From NCBI GenBank assembly GCA_017881765.1, contig JADGQN010000316.1, forward strand, positions 1 through 5,871: a stretch of 5,871 bases of DNA. The letters are read 5' to 3'. Made by a program: the position numbers and the translations under genes. Origin of the DNA: Syntrophobacterales bacterium (GTDB taxonomy: Bacteria; Desulfobacterota; Syntrophorhabdia; Syntrophorhabdales; WCHB1-27). Each line of letters opens with the position of its first letter. Position 1 is the stretch's first letter. The notes under the pieces are model-generated. The model saw nothing but the letters and a program-made list of their open reading frames with translations, was not told the origin of the DNA and ran no database searches. Positions 1 through 5,682 of this stretch are shown piece after piece.

Positions 1-170
1 CCGGAATCGGGGTGGGGGTGCTCACGCCTTTCAGGAGTATGGCCAGCTTGAGCGCGATTATCCCGCAGGTACAGAAGAGGCTTGCCTTGGTTTCGGTGCT
101 ATGCTACCTGGTATTCACGGCAATCGTCACCTATTCCATCGCCTCGTCTAATCTCATTCTGCAACCATAA
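1..170 (+). CDS. C-terminal end of an unidentified membrane protein (5' truncated)
   Basis: An open frame enters from the left edge (first full codon at 3) and ends at TAA 168-170, giving 55 residues. The visible part starts with a Gly/Val-rich stretch (GIGVGVLTPF), then a short amphipathic segment with charged QKR, then a strongly hydrophobic run (LALVSVLCYLVFTAIVTYSIA) that looks like a final transmembrane helix, and closes with SSNLILQP. This is consistent with the last helices of a polytopic inner-membrane protein such as a permease, but no family motif is visible and I do not assign one. It converges on the secretion operon, so it is not part of that transcription unit. The coding call rests on the hydrophobic pattern and on the frame closing cleanly before the spacer. 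Confidence 0.55.
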   Translation, partial: GIGVGVLTPFRSMASLSAIIPQVQKRLALVSVLCYLVFTAIVTYSIASSNLILQP

Positions 171-181
171 GTAGAGGGAGA

Positions 182-197
182 GGGCGATGGATTGCCC
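182..197. terminator. Weak hairpin in the convergent spacer, possible terminator
   Basis: The 76-base spacer between the two convergent genes (171-246) contains GGGCGA (182-187), loop TGGA, TTGCCC (192-197): a six-pair stem with one G-U pair and a tetraloop. There is no T tract after it on either strand, so it is not a canonical Rho-independent terminator. It is listed because it is the only compact hairpin I found where both transcripts should end. Nothing else is recognisable in the spacer. Confidence 0.2.
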
Positions 198-246
198 GGC
201 CTGGAGAGTGTGGCTACCGCTGTGGAGACACCGAAACGCCGGGGGG

Positions 247-1044
247 TTACTGCTGCTGAGGCGCCACTCCTGACGAGGGGCTTTGGCGCCTGCTCCTCAA
301 TAGCTGCCCCGGTGGGGGGGTTGCCGCAACAGAACCGGGTGCCGGCTGCGGGGCGACTCCCGGAGAGACGAAGGCCGGCGTCCTGCCCTGCGCGGCTCCC
401 GGAGGAGTGGCGGGCATGGCGCCGGCAACGGGGGTACGGGCAGGGCTGACAGGCGTTGAACCGGGAGCAGGAAGGGGAGTAGGACCGCCGGGGGCGCCGC
501 GTTGGCCGGTTGGTGCTGTCACGACCTCTCTTTGCTTCTTTGTGTCATTCAGATAGACAATCATCTGTTCCTCACCGCGCACCAGCACTATCCTGTCCGT
601 TTCCACACTTTTTAGCACAAAGCCGCTGATGACATCGCCCTGTTTTACCACGGTCTGTCTTTTCCCTCTCCCCGGCGTGCTCTGCGGCGCCTTCCGGTCC
701 TCTATATATGCAAGACGCATGTTGTCCGCCAGCAGGGTGCCGTAAAGAAAGAGTTCAGGCCTCGGGAGGGCTTTCTCGTCCTTCGGCTCGGGCGGGATCT
801 TTCTCTCGGGATGGAAGATGTTTTGTTCCGCGACAACCATGTAGTCCGAGAGGGGAGGGCTTTGCGCGGGCGGGGGGTTTTCCTCCTTCGACGCGACTGT
901 CTGCTGCGCCACTGCCGGCGGCTTATAGGTTGTCTTTACGTTCAGAAGGGGAAAGACCAGGTAGACAACAAGAGATGCCACGGCCGCGACGAGGATTACG
1001 TTCAAGAGATTTATGCTTTTGAAAACGTACGTAAGAAAACGCAT
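247..1044 (-). CDS. gspC: GspC-like T2SS inner-membrane protein, no PDZ domain, Pro/Ala-rich tail
   Basis: This 265-residue protein would link the inner-membrane platform to the outer-membrane secretin. Visible parts are a short cytoplasmic N-terminus, one membrane helix (about residues 11-33), a Pro-rich linker (about 41-65), and a homology-region (HR) domain (about 66-165) recognised by YMVVAEQNIFHPERK, then ELFLYGTLLADNMRLAYIED, then GDVISGFVLKSVETDRIVL. These are typical of GspC HR domains and the related PilP fold. Classical GspC proteins continue with a PDZ domain or coiled coil. Here residues 175-265 are instead Pro/Ala/Gly-rich low complexity ending in QQQ. The start ATG (1042-1044) lies one base after the gspM stop, with a G-rich stretch about ten bases upstream. 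It is the last gene of the operon; gspD, often adjacent to gspC, is absent. A PilP-like name would also be defensible. Confidence 0.8.
   Translation of the reverse strand: MRFLTYVFKSINLLNVILVAAVASLVVYLVFPLLNVKTTYKPPAVAQQTVASKEENPPPAQSPPLSDYMVVAEQNIFHPERKIPPEPKDEKALPRPELFLYGTLLADNMRLAYIEDRKAPQSTPGRGKRQTVVKQGDVISGFVLKSVETDRIVLVRGEEQMIVYLNDTKKQREVVTAPTGQRGAPGGPTPLPAPGSTPVSPARTPVAGAMPATPPGAAQGRTPAFVSPGVAPQPAPGSVAATPPPGQLLRSRRQSPSSGVAPQQQ
250..522 (-). other. Pro/Ala/Gly-rich low-complexity C-terminal tail of the GspC-like protein
   Basis: Codons for residues 175-265 encode almost only Pro, Ala, Gly, Ser, Thr, Val, Gln and Arg, with recurring short patterns such as PAPGS, SPGVAPQ and SSGVAPQ. There is no predicted fold where a PDZ domain would normally follow the HR domain. 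The DNA is very GC-rich, which explains a long open frame on the opposite strand (192-449). The tail is probably disordered and periplasmic. I see no lipobox or anchoring motif. Confidence 0.7.
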
Positions 1045-1045
1045 C

Positions 1046-1597
1046 TCATTTTCCCCCTGTTATGCCGGACACCTTGAGCCGTATCATAAGATCCCGAGGC
1101 TGGGTGTAGTTCCTGACCCGGCTGTCGAGTTCCCTTACGACGAGGTACGGAGTCTGTGTCTCCATCGCATACAGCGCGTCGCTCAGTGCCCTTGGGTCCG
1201 GCACTACCGCGTCGATGCTGACGCTCACGACCTTGAACTTGCCAAGGTCTTCGGGCTTTTCAACGCGCTCGCTCGATATGGTCCCGCCCCTCGCCGTGAT
1301 CATCCCTTTGACGGTGCTCTGCAATGAAGCCGCGGCCAGGGAGAGGGTATCTCCGGAAAGCAACTTCGGCTCATCGGCCTTCCTTTCATCCTTCAATCGC
1401 GCAAGGGCCTTTTCGAAATCCGCTTTCTTCGCTACGAATGCCAGGTATTTCTGGAGAGTGTTTGCCTTCGCTGTCTGCGTCTCTTTGACCGAAGCAACTT
1501 CGGCTTTGATCGGAAGATACACATACTCGTAGAAGGCCAGTGCGACGAGGATAACCAGGACCGGTAAAGCGACGAGGAGACTTCTCTTTCTGTTCAT
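1046..1597 (-). CDS. gspM: GspM, T2SS inner-membrane platform protein (PilO-like)
   Basis: This 183-residue bitopic protein pairs with GspL in the inner-membrane platform. It has a basic N-terminus MNRKR, a membrane helix (about residues 7-27), a predicted periplasmic coiled coil (about 30-75, rich in Lys, Glu and Ala), and a ferredoxin-like domain (about 85-180). That layout is shared by GspM and PilO. The frame stays open upstream to an ATG at 1819, but that region lies wholly inside gspL and encodes an Arg-rich shadow sequence. The ATG at 1595-1597 is chosen because the membrane helix follows at once, and because it overlaps the gspL stop by one base (TGATG), a classic coupled junction. 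An AAGG sits about 11 bases upstream. It is slightly longer than the roughly 160 residues common for the family. The call rests on topology and position rather than on strong motifs. Confidence 0.82.
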   Translation of the reverse strand: MNRKRSLLVALPVLVILVALAFYEYVYLPIKAEVASVKETQTAKANTLQKYLAFVAKKADFEKALARLKDERKADEPKLLSGDTLSLAAASLQSTVKGMITARGGTISSERVEKPEDLGKFKVVSVSIDAVVPDPRALSDALYAMETQTPYLVVRELDSRVRNYTQPRDLMIRLKVSGITGGK

Positions 1598-3123
1598 CAC
1601 GGTTTGACCTTTCCTTCTTCTTGTTTGCCGGGTGTCTCGATCTCCATCTTGATGACGAACCGGTCGCTGTTCAATCGCACGTCCCTGAACGTGGGAGAGG
1701 CAAACTCTACTTTCTTGAGGTAAGGTGACGCCTCCAGTTTTGACAAAAGCTCGGTAGCTGAAGCTGCGTAGCCTTCGATCTCCACGGTCGTGTCTGTTAC
1801 TCGCGCCCGTGTCAGCCAAGCGTTCTTGGGAAGGATAGCGGTGAGCTCCTTCAGGATCTGGAGCGCCATCGGCCTGCCTTTCTTGAAGTTGTTTATGGTG
1901 GAGATCTCGGTTTCGAGGGCTTCGACCTCTTTTTTCAATGCCTCCACTTTCTTGACTTCCGGGCGTATCGCTGCTACACGGCGGTCGATATCTTCGAGCC
2001 TCTTCTGCTCTATCTGGAGCGGAGCGACGATGTAAGCAATCCCTAGGGCCAGGAGTGCGAGTAGCAGGACCATGGTAAACGCCACAGGGATTTTTGCCTT
2101 TTTGCGCCGTCCTTTTTCAAGCAGGTTGAATCCCTTTGCCTGCGGCCACAGCGATTCGAGCATACTTCCCGCGGCTGCCGGGGGGATGCGTCCGGCTGCT
2201 TCGGGGAGCTTCAGTCTGGTATCAGCGCCTTCAAACAGGTCGACCGCCGAAGGCACCCATCTCTTTAACTGTGCGCTCAAGTCTCCTTCTTGGGCACAAA
2301 GCACAATCCGGGGTGCTCCGCCTCGTTTGACGGCGGTCACGGCGCACCGGTGGATCCCCTCAACCACGGCATCCAGCCCCGCGGTCTCATCATTTGCTTC
2401 GATGTTGCCCGCACAGAGCGAGGTCAAAAGGCTGTCGAGGATAAGGCCTACCTCGTATCCGCCCGCGCTGACGTTCGCAAAGACGGTGCTCTCCTGGCCA
2501 TGGCCATGGCTGCAGAACGTTCCGATGGCTGAAGGGCTGACGGTTACCCTGTCGACACGGATTCCCTTTTCTTTGATCGCTTCCAGATAAGGATTGATGA
2601 GATCGGCCTTTGCGGCGATGAGCATGATGTTCAGTTTTCGGTCCTCTTCGCCCAGTATCCTGAAATCGTAGAAGGCGTTGTCTGACGTAAACGGGGTCAG
2701 TCTGTCCAGCTCGTAAGAGACAACGTCCGCCAGATTCTCCTTAACCGTAATTGGCAGTTCCGCCGATCTCGCTACCACCCATGCCTTGGGCATGGAGAGC
2801 GTTATCTCGGAGCGGAAGGCTTTCAGTTCATTCCTCGCCATGGCGAGCGCGGAGGCCACATTGGCGGGGGTGGGATACTTGCCCTCCTCGAAGGGCGAGG
2901 TCCGTACCGCTTTCACCTTTATCCGTGAGAAGAAGCGGGAGCCGTACACTATGCTGAGATGTCCCGGTTCGATGGAGAGCGAAAGTGCCCGCTTGGGCAG
3001 GATCGTCTCGTCCGCCAGGCTGAAAAAGAGTATCTTCCGGAGCGGTTCGGCAATGCGTTTCATCATGGCCGCCGACTCGGAAGAAATGGTAACTAACTTC
3101 TGAAGCGCAACGCTTCCTGTCAT
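1597..3123 (-). CDS. gspL: GspL, T2SS platform protein with PilM-like and PilN-like halves
   Basis: GspL recruits the secretion ATPase GspE to the inner membrane and pairs with GspM. The 508 residues divide into a cytoplasmic actin-like (PilM-type) domain at about 43-300, with YELDRLTPF at 137-145 and a SAGGYEVGLIL strand pattern near 219-229; a linker; a FNLL motif at 332-335 before basic RRKKAK; one membrane helix (346-366); a charged coiled coil (about 369-411); and a periplasmic ferredoxin-like domain (about 415-495). The second half closely resembles PilN, so the protein reads as a PilM-PilN fusion, the accepted view of GspL. At 508 residues it is longer than the roughly 400 common in gammaproteobacteria. 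The ATG at 3121-3123 overlaps the gspK stop as ATGA and has AGGTGG a few bases upstream. The ATG pair near 3066 lacks a ribosome site. Confidence 0.9.
   Translation of the reverse strand: MTGSVALQKLVTISSESAAMMKRIAEPLRKILFFSLADETILPKRALSLSIEPGHLSIVYGSRFFSRIKVKAVRTSPFEEGKYPTPANVASALAMARNELKAFRSEITLSMPKAWVVARSAELPITVKENLADVVSYELDRLTPFTSDNAFYDFRILGEEDRKLNIMLIAAKADLINPYLEAIKEKGIRVDRVTVSPSAIGTFCSHGHGQESTVFANVSAGGYEVGLILDSLLTSLCAGNIEANDETAGLDAVVEGIHRCAVTAVKRGGAPRIVLCAQEGDLSAQLKRWVPSAVDLFEGADTRLKLPEAAGRIPPAAAGSMLESLWPQAKGFNLLEKGRRKKAKIPVAFTMVLLLALLALGIAYIVAPLQIEQKRLEDIDRRVAAIRPEVKKVEALKKEVEALETEISTINNFKKGRPMALQILKELTAILPKNAWLTRARVTDTTVEIEGYAASATELLSKLEASPYLKKVEFASPTFRDVRLNSDRFVIKMEIETPGKQEEGKVKP
3102..3116 (-). 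promoter_or_regulatory. Short perfect hairpin just inside the gspL start
   Basis: GAAGCG (3102-3107), a three-base loop and CGCTTC (3111-3116) form a perfect six-pair stem beginning five bases after the gspL start codon. In the mRNA it lies in the ribosome footprint of gspL initiation and just after the gspK stop. It could tune gspL translation so that it depends on ribosomes arriving from gspK. A chance six-base inverted repeat is also possible. Confidence 0.25.
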
Positions 3124-4166
3124 GGTTCCACCTGTGCCGGGCTCTTGTAGTATAGGTAACGGTATGCCGCGGTTCCCTCGACGGTAACTATCGCCCTGAT
3201 ACCGTAACCCTGTTGTGTGCCTTCCCTGTTGCCTATCGCCTCAATAGAGAAAACGTTTGATTCATCGGTAGAAAGAAAGGCCCCTGACGCGGGAGTCTTC
3301 TCCCCGAGGATGGCAGCTAAATCCTGGATTCCCTGGCTGCCCTGGACCCCTTGGCTGCCCGTCGTGCCGGTGGTGGCCGTAGTGGCCGCGGCTTTTCTCT
3401 GAATCATCAAGGCATCCACCTTTCCCGGGTCCATGCCTGGAACGGCCATCAGGACCTCCTTCGGCGCTGCATTCACGTTTATGGTATTGGAGCTCGAACT
3501 GACGGTGAGAAAATTGATGATACCCTTTTTCTTGCCATCCCCGTAAAGCATAGCCGGGGTCACCCCTTTGACGAGAATCAGCTCCTCAACCGTGTCAAAG
3601 GGGCCATTTTTGGCCTTGTAAGGGTTTGGCAACGTCATATAGTATTCACTCTCGGCGCCGTGAAGGCGGCGGAGCTCATCTTCATCCCTCCAGTCCAGAA
3701 TTGAGTCAACTACGGTTTCCGCCTCCTCCTGCTGGTATCCCATGTTGGTCAGCAGGTTCGTCAGCACGACGCCCGTGCTATCGGTGAGTCCGTTAAGTGG
3801 TATCTTCCCTGATTCGTCCATGATCCTGAACGTATACTGACCCTTGTCCATCTTTCCGGTATAGGGAGTGCCATCGACCTTCACCGCTTCGCCCCCTTCG
3901 AGAACGACGGTTGTTTGTCCTTTGGTGGCGGTCCTGTAGAAAATCTCCACTATGCCTCTCTCGATCCCTGCCTCGGCGAGAAACCGGTTCGCGACTACTG
4001 CCCTGAAGGATGCGGAGGAGTATGCCTCCGTGCGCGCCATCATGGTGAAGGAGAAGACGATCACGCTGAGGATCGTGAGCGTCCACAGGACCATGAGAAG
4101 AGCGACCCCATCTTGTGAAGCCAGGATAGCGCCGCGAACCATGAGAGTCTGTTTGTCCTGCATCAT
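3120..4166 (-). CDS. gspK: GspK, minor pseudopilin capping the T2SS pseudopilus tip
   Basis: GspK is the large minor pseudopilin that forms the pseudopilus tip with GspI and GspJ. The 348 residues contain a 20-residue leader ending in QDG, then VALLMVLWTLTILSVIVFSF, the usual GspK helix. Position +5 is Met, not Glu; absence of Glu5 is normal for this subunit. The diagnostic GspK core follows: GKIPLNGL (about 120-127), LDWRDEDELRRLHGAESEYY (157-176), NGPFDTVEELILVKGVTPAML (187-207), and a second helix-hairpin region NVNAAPKEVLMAVPGMDPGKVDALM (about 230-254). A Ser/Gln/Gly tandem repeat is inserted at about 267-281. The start is one of two consecutive ATGs (4164-4166 or 4161-4163) overlapping the gspJ stop. 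GGAGG directly abuts the first, so spacing slightly favours the second. Prepilin peptidase should cleave after Gly20. Confidence 0.95.
   Translation of the reverse strand: MMQDKQTLMVRGAILASQDGVALLMVLWTLTILSVIVFSFTMMARTEAYSSASFRAVVANRFLAEAGIERGIVEIFYRTATKGQTTVVLEGGEAVKVDGTPYTGKMDKGQYTFRIMDESGKIPLNGLTDSTGVVLTNLLTNMGYQQEEAETVVDSILDWRDEDELRRLHGAESEYYMTLPNPYKAKNGPFDTVEELILVKGVTPAMLYGDGKKKGIINFLTVSSSSNTINVNAAPKEVLMAVPGMDPGKVDALMIQRKAAATTATTGTTGSQGVQGSQGIQDLAAILGEKTPASGAFLSTDESNVFSIEAIGNREGTQQGYGIRAIVTVEGTAAYRYLYYKSPAQVEP
3324..3359 (-). repeat. 18-bp tandem duplication encoding GSQGVQ / GSQGIQ in GspK
   Basis: Two adjacent 18-base units (3342-3359 and 3324-3341 in coding order) match at 15 of 18 bases by eye and encode GSQGVQ and GSQGIQ. 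A Thr/Ala run (ATTATTGTT) comes immediately before them in the protein. The block sits in a loop between the second helix-hairpin region and the last strand-rich part of GspK. Its composition resembles the much longer Gln/Gly insertion in the adjacent gspJ, including the shared tetrapeptide GVQG. Confidence 0.75.
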
Positions 4167-5062
4167 CCTCCGGCCGCCGTTTGGGCGCTGGCCCTGATCG
4201 GAAGAACCATCCGACGCTCCTTTGATCCGGACAGGAGATAAAGCCGGATCTTAGAGGGAGTGGCCGTGTCGTTTGTCCACTGCTGTACCCACGTGCCCGG
4301 TTCCCCAACCACAAGTCCTTTCTCGAAGTATTCGAAACCGATATCGTCAAACCCTTCGAGGAGCTTCGTTTCTCTCGATGCTTCTATGCCGATGATGTGC
4401 TCCGAGGCATAGAGAGCTCGCTTGCCTGAACGGTCCGTATCAACCCGGTAGGTCACAAGCACATAGCCCTTCTGCCCACCCCAGATTGAATAATTGGTCG
4501 AAAGCTGCAAGGATTTTCCGTCACCCTTGAAATAAGATTTCTGGGTACCCAGGACACCTTGGGTACCCTGTACACCCTGTTGGGGACCCTGCTGCGGGGT
4601 ACTCTGTTGCGCACCCTGCTGTGTACCCTGAGCACCCTGTACGCCCGGCTTCGCACCCTGCTGTACACCCTGTTGGGGACCCTGAGTGCCCTGTAAACTC
4701 AGACCACCTTGGTCGCTATACATCAGAGGCATTCCCGACTGAATCTGGGCATTTATGATGGAGAAGGACGTCCTGAGACGTTCGAGGGCCTCTATCTTCC
4801 TTTCGCCGTCAGCGATGGAGCGGGACGCGAGCCTCATTGCGCCTGAGATGATGACGATGATGATAACGAGCATTGAGATGGAGATCATAAGCTCAAGCAG
4901 AGTGAATCCCAGACGCCCCCTCACCCTGATCCCTCCCCCTCGCAGGGGGGAGGGCAACGGGTGGGGGTGTCCCCACGATTGTTGGCCTTCGCTCCCCGTG
5001 GCTTGAGCGCCTCGCACCTGGAGCTTCTTACGTTCTCGTCTCGACATTGCGATTAGTTTCAT
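4163..5062 (-). CDS. gspJ: GspJ, minor pseudopilin with extended leader and Gln/Gly-rich insertion
   Basis: GspJ assembles with GspI and GspK at the pseudopilus tip. In the 299-residue frame, the prepilin site is RLG/FTLLE (cleavage after Gly52, Glu57 as the conserved +5 Glu), followed by a membrane helix to about residue 76. The pseudopilin core includes RKIEALERLRTSFSI (88-102), FKGDGKSLQLS (178-188), VLVTYRVD (201-208), a GFDDIGFEYFE strand (237-247) and SKIRLYLL (270-277). Two oddities: the leader is about 52 residues because repeat DNA (4916-5040) is read through, and residues 124-174 are a Gln/Gly repeat inserted just before the FxGDG motif. The upstream ATG (5060-5062) overlaps the gspI stop as ATGA but has little ribosome site. 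A GTG at 4922-4924 would give a six-residue leader and a 253-residue protein. Family and fold are secure; the start is not. Confidence 0.92.
   Translation of the reverse strand: MKLIAMSRRERKKLQVRGAQATGSEGQQSWGHPHPLPSPLRGGGIRVRGRLGFTLLELMISISMLVIIIVIISGAMRLASRSIADGERKIEALERLRTSFSIINAQIQSGMPLMYSDQGGLSLQGTQGPQQGVQQGAKPGVQGAQGTQQGAQQSTPQQGPQQGVQGTQGVLGTQKSYFKGDGKSLQLSTNYSIWGGQKGYVLVTYRVDTDRSGKRALYASEHIIGIEASRETKLLEGFDDIGFEYFEKGLVVGEPGTWVQQWTNDTATPSKIRLYLLSGSKERRMVLPIRASAQTAAGG
4541..4693 (-). repeat. Degenerate Gln/Gly-rich repeat insertion inside gspJ (51 residues)
   Basis: Codons for residues 124-174 are degenerate copies of a short unit whose peptide forms include QGTQG, QQGVQ, QGAQG, QQGPQ and QGVQG. 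At the DNA level the opposite strand shows repeated tacaccctg, taccctg and ggaccctg motifs. The length is a multiple of three, so the frame is kept. It falls between MYSDQGGLSL and the conserved FKGDG motif, a loop position in pseudopilins. The varied codons suggest an old or selected expansion rather than a very recent one. Confidence 0.85.
4918..4967. repeat. G/C-rich palindromic repeat (element B) inside the gspJ leader region
   Basis: This 50-base sequence folds as two nine-pair stems. The inner stem is CCCTCCCCC (4931-4939) with GGGGGAGGG (4946-4954), perfect, with a six-base loop. The outer stem is CCCTCACCC (4918-4926) with GGGTGGGGG (4959-4967), with one G-T pair. The four-base sides of the internal loop are equal and the whole is symmetric about 4942.5. 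It looks like a dispersed intergenic palindromic repeat of the kind common in many genomes, but here it is translated as part of PLPSPLRGGGIRVRG. No T tract follows, so it is not read as a terminator. Confidence 0.8.
4922..4936 (-). promoter_or_regulatory. Possible GTG start with GGAGG site for gspJ, supplied by element B
   Basis: In coding orientation GGAGG (4936-4932) is followed by seven bases and then GTG (4924-4922) in the gspJ frame. Starting here gives the leader MRGRLG before FTLLE, a normal pseudopilin leader. The site would be partly hidden because GGAGG lies in the inner stem of element B and the GTG in its outer stem. It is therefore a candidate start that may need the hairpin to be opened, for example by upstream ribosomes. 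Confidence 0.35.
4985..5040 (-). repeat. Half copy of element A in the gspJ leader region
   Basis: In coding orientation the 56 bases starting GACGAGAACGTAAGAAG match the first 56 bases of the full element in gspI at 48 positions by eye. Both encode RRERKKLQV followed by a G-Q pattern. Similarity stops just before the palindromic centre of the full element, and the second half with the opposite terminal repeat is missing. After about 17 unrelated bases, element B follows. Most differences are transitions, consistent with decay of an older copy. Confidence 0.85.
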
Positions 5063-5682
5063 TGGCTTCGCATCCTGGACCCGGCTGTGCCGGATGCTGC
5101 TGCAGCGGGCGCCGCTGCACTCGGAGCTGCCGTGCTAGTCGCAGCCTTCGTCCCGCCGGCAACGGGCGCAAGCTTGCTGACGATCTTGATGGTCCTGAGG
5201 GCCAGCGTCTTCTCCTTCGTCCCCTTGAACCAGCGTGTCGTGAGGCCTACTTCCAGGAGCCTCACCTGAAGGTTGTTCGTCTTCTCCTTCAGGACCTCGG
5301 AGACGGAGACATCCATTCTGTAGCCATCGGGGGTCGCCTCGCTCCACGACGTTTCCGTGAGGTCTTCATTGTCGAGCACTTCCCTCATCTTGACCTCGGC
5401 CTTCAAGACGGCGGAAGCGGAATCATCCGAGGCAGCAATTGCCCTCAGGTCGGCCGAAAAGAGTTGGAGCACCACCGTGACCGCGATGGCAACAATTGAG
5501 AGGGAGACGAGCACCTCCAGCAACGTAAACCCGAGACGAGAACGTAAAAAGTCCATCTGCTGCGTTGTGCTGCGTCCCGCCTCGCTCCGACGTACATTTA
5601 GTACGCCTACGCTCCTCGTGACTTGCACGCCTTGCACCTGAAGCTTTTTACGTTCTCGTCGTGTTCCCATCGTGCCACTCAT
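5059..5682 (-). CDS. gspI: GspI, minor pseudopilin with repeat-derived extended leader
   Basis: GspI is a minor pseudopilin that starts the GspI-J-K tip complex. The cleavage site is RLG/FTLLEVLVSLSIV (after Gly51, Glu56 as the +5 Glu), followed by the hydrophobic helix. The pseudopilin domain shows SASAVLKAEVKMREVL (88-103) and GYRMDVSVSEV (120-130). Residues about 171-207 are an Ala/Ser/Thr-rich tail, making the mature chain (about 156 residues) longer than usual. Residues about 8-50 come from the 126-base element A, which is in frame. Removing those 126 bases would leave MSGTMGTLG/FTLLE, a normal leader. The ATG at 5680-5682 lies six bases after the gspH stop, with no clear ribosome site. 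An ATG inside the element (5554-5556) would give the short leader MDFLRSRLG, also without a clear site. Identity is secure; the start is uncertain. Confidence 0.92.
   Translation of the reverse strand: MSGTMGTRRERKKLQVQGVQVTRSVGVLNVRRSEAGRSTTQQMDFLRSRLGFTLLEVLVSLSIVAIAVTVVLQLFSADLRAIAASDDSASAVLKAEVKMREVLDNEDLTETSWSEATPDGYRMDVSVSEVLKEKTNNLQVRLLEVGLTTRWFKGTKEKTLALRTIKIVSKLAPVAGGTKAATSTAAPSAAAPAAAASGTAGSRMRSQ
5535..5660. repeat. Element A: 126-bp inverted-repeat element with 17-bp termini, inside gspI
   Basis: The ends are perfect 17-base inverted repeats: GACGAGAACGTAAAAAG at 5535-5551 and its complement at 5644-5660. The exact centre (5591-5605) is a second inverted repeat, CGTAC-ATTTA-GTACG, so the unit is a long imperfect palindrome. 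It is 126 bases, a multiple of three, and is free of stops in the gspI frame. No transposase is encoded, and I see no clear target-site duplication. It resembles a non-autonomous, MITE-like or REP-like dispersed repeat. A partial relative lies at 4985-5040. Confidence 0.85.

Noticed and set aside
192..449. Plus-strand open frame opposite the gspC 3' end
   Set aside because: It is the complement of the GC-rich low-complexity tail. The Arg/Pro/Ala-rich product shows no domain and no convincing ribosome site.
1598..1819. Upstream extension of the gspM frame to an earlier ATG
   Set aside because: It lies entirely inside gspL, encodes an Arg-rich sequence typical of a shadow frame, and would put 74 polar residues before the GspM membrane helix. 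The ATG at 1597 fits the TGATG junction.
2494..2516. Repeated GGCCATGGCCATGG in gspL as a regulatory palindrome
   Set aside because: It encodes the HGHGQ stretch in gspL in frame, is short, and lies mid-gene with no other supporting signal.
2072..2590. 172-codon plus-strand frame opposite gspL
   Set aside because: It is antisense to the conserved PilM-like region of gspL. The Ser/Pro/Ala-rich product has no motif, so it is treated as a shadow.
3120..4166. Missing +5 Glu in GspK as a defect
   Set aside because: Lack of Glu5 is a known feature of the GspK subunit, so it supports the call and does not suggest inactivation.
3793..4350. Second minus-strand open frame of 185 codons across gspJ and gspK
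   Set aside because: It overlaps two well-supported genes in another frame, and its Arg/Gly/Ser-rich product has no recognisable domain.
4918..4967. Element B as a Rho-independent terminator
   Set aside because: It is inside the gspJ reading frame, with no T tract on either side, and the operon clearly continues through it.
5535..5660. Element A as a CRISPR unit or a complete insertion sequence
   Set aside because: There is one full copy with no spacer array, and 126 bases cannot encode a transposase. A non-autonomous dispersed repeat fits better.
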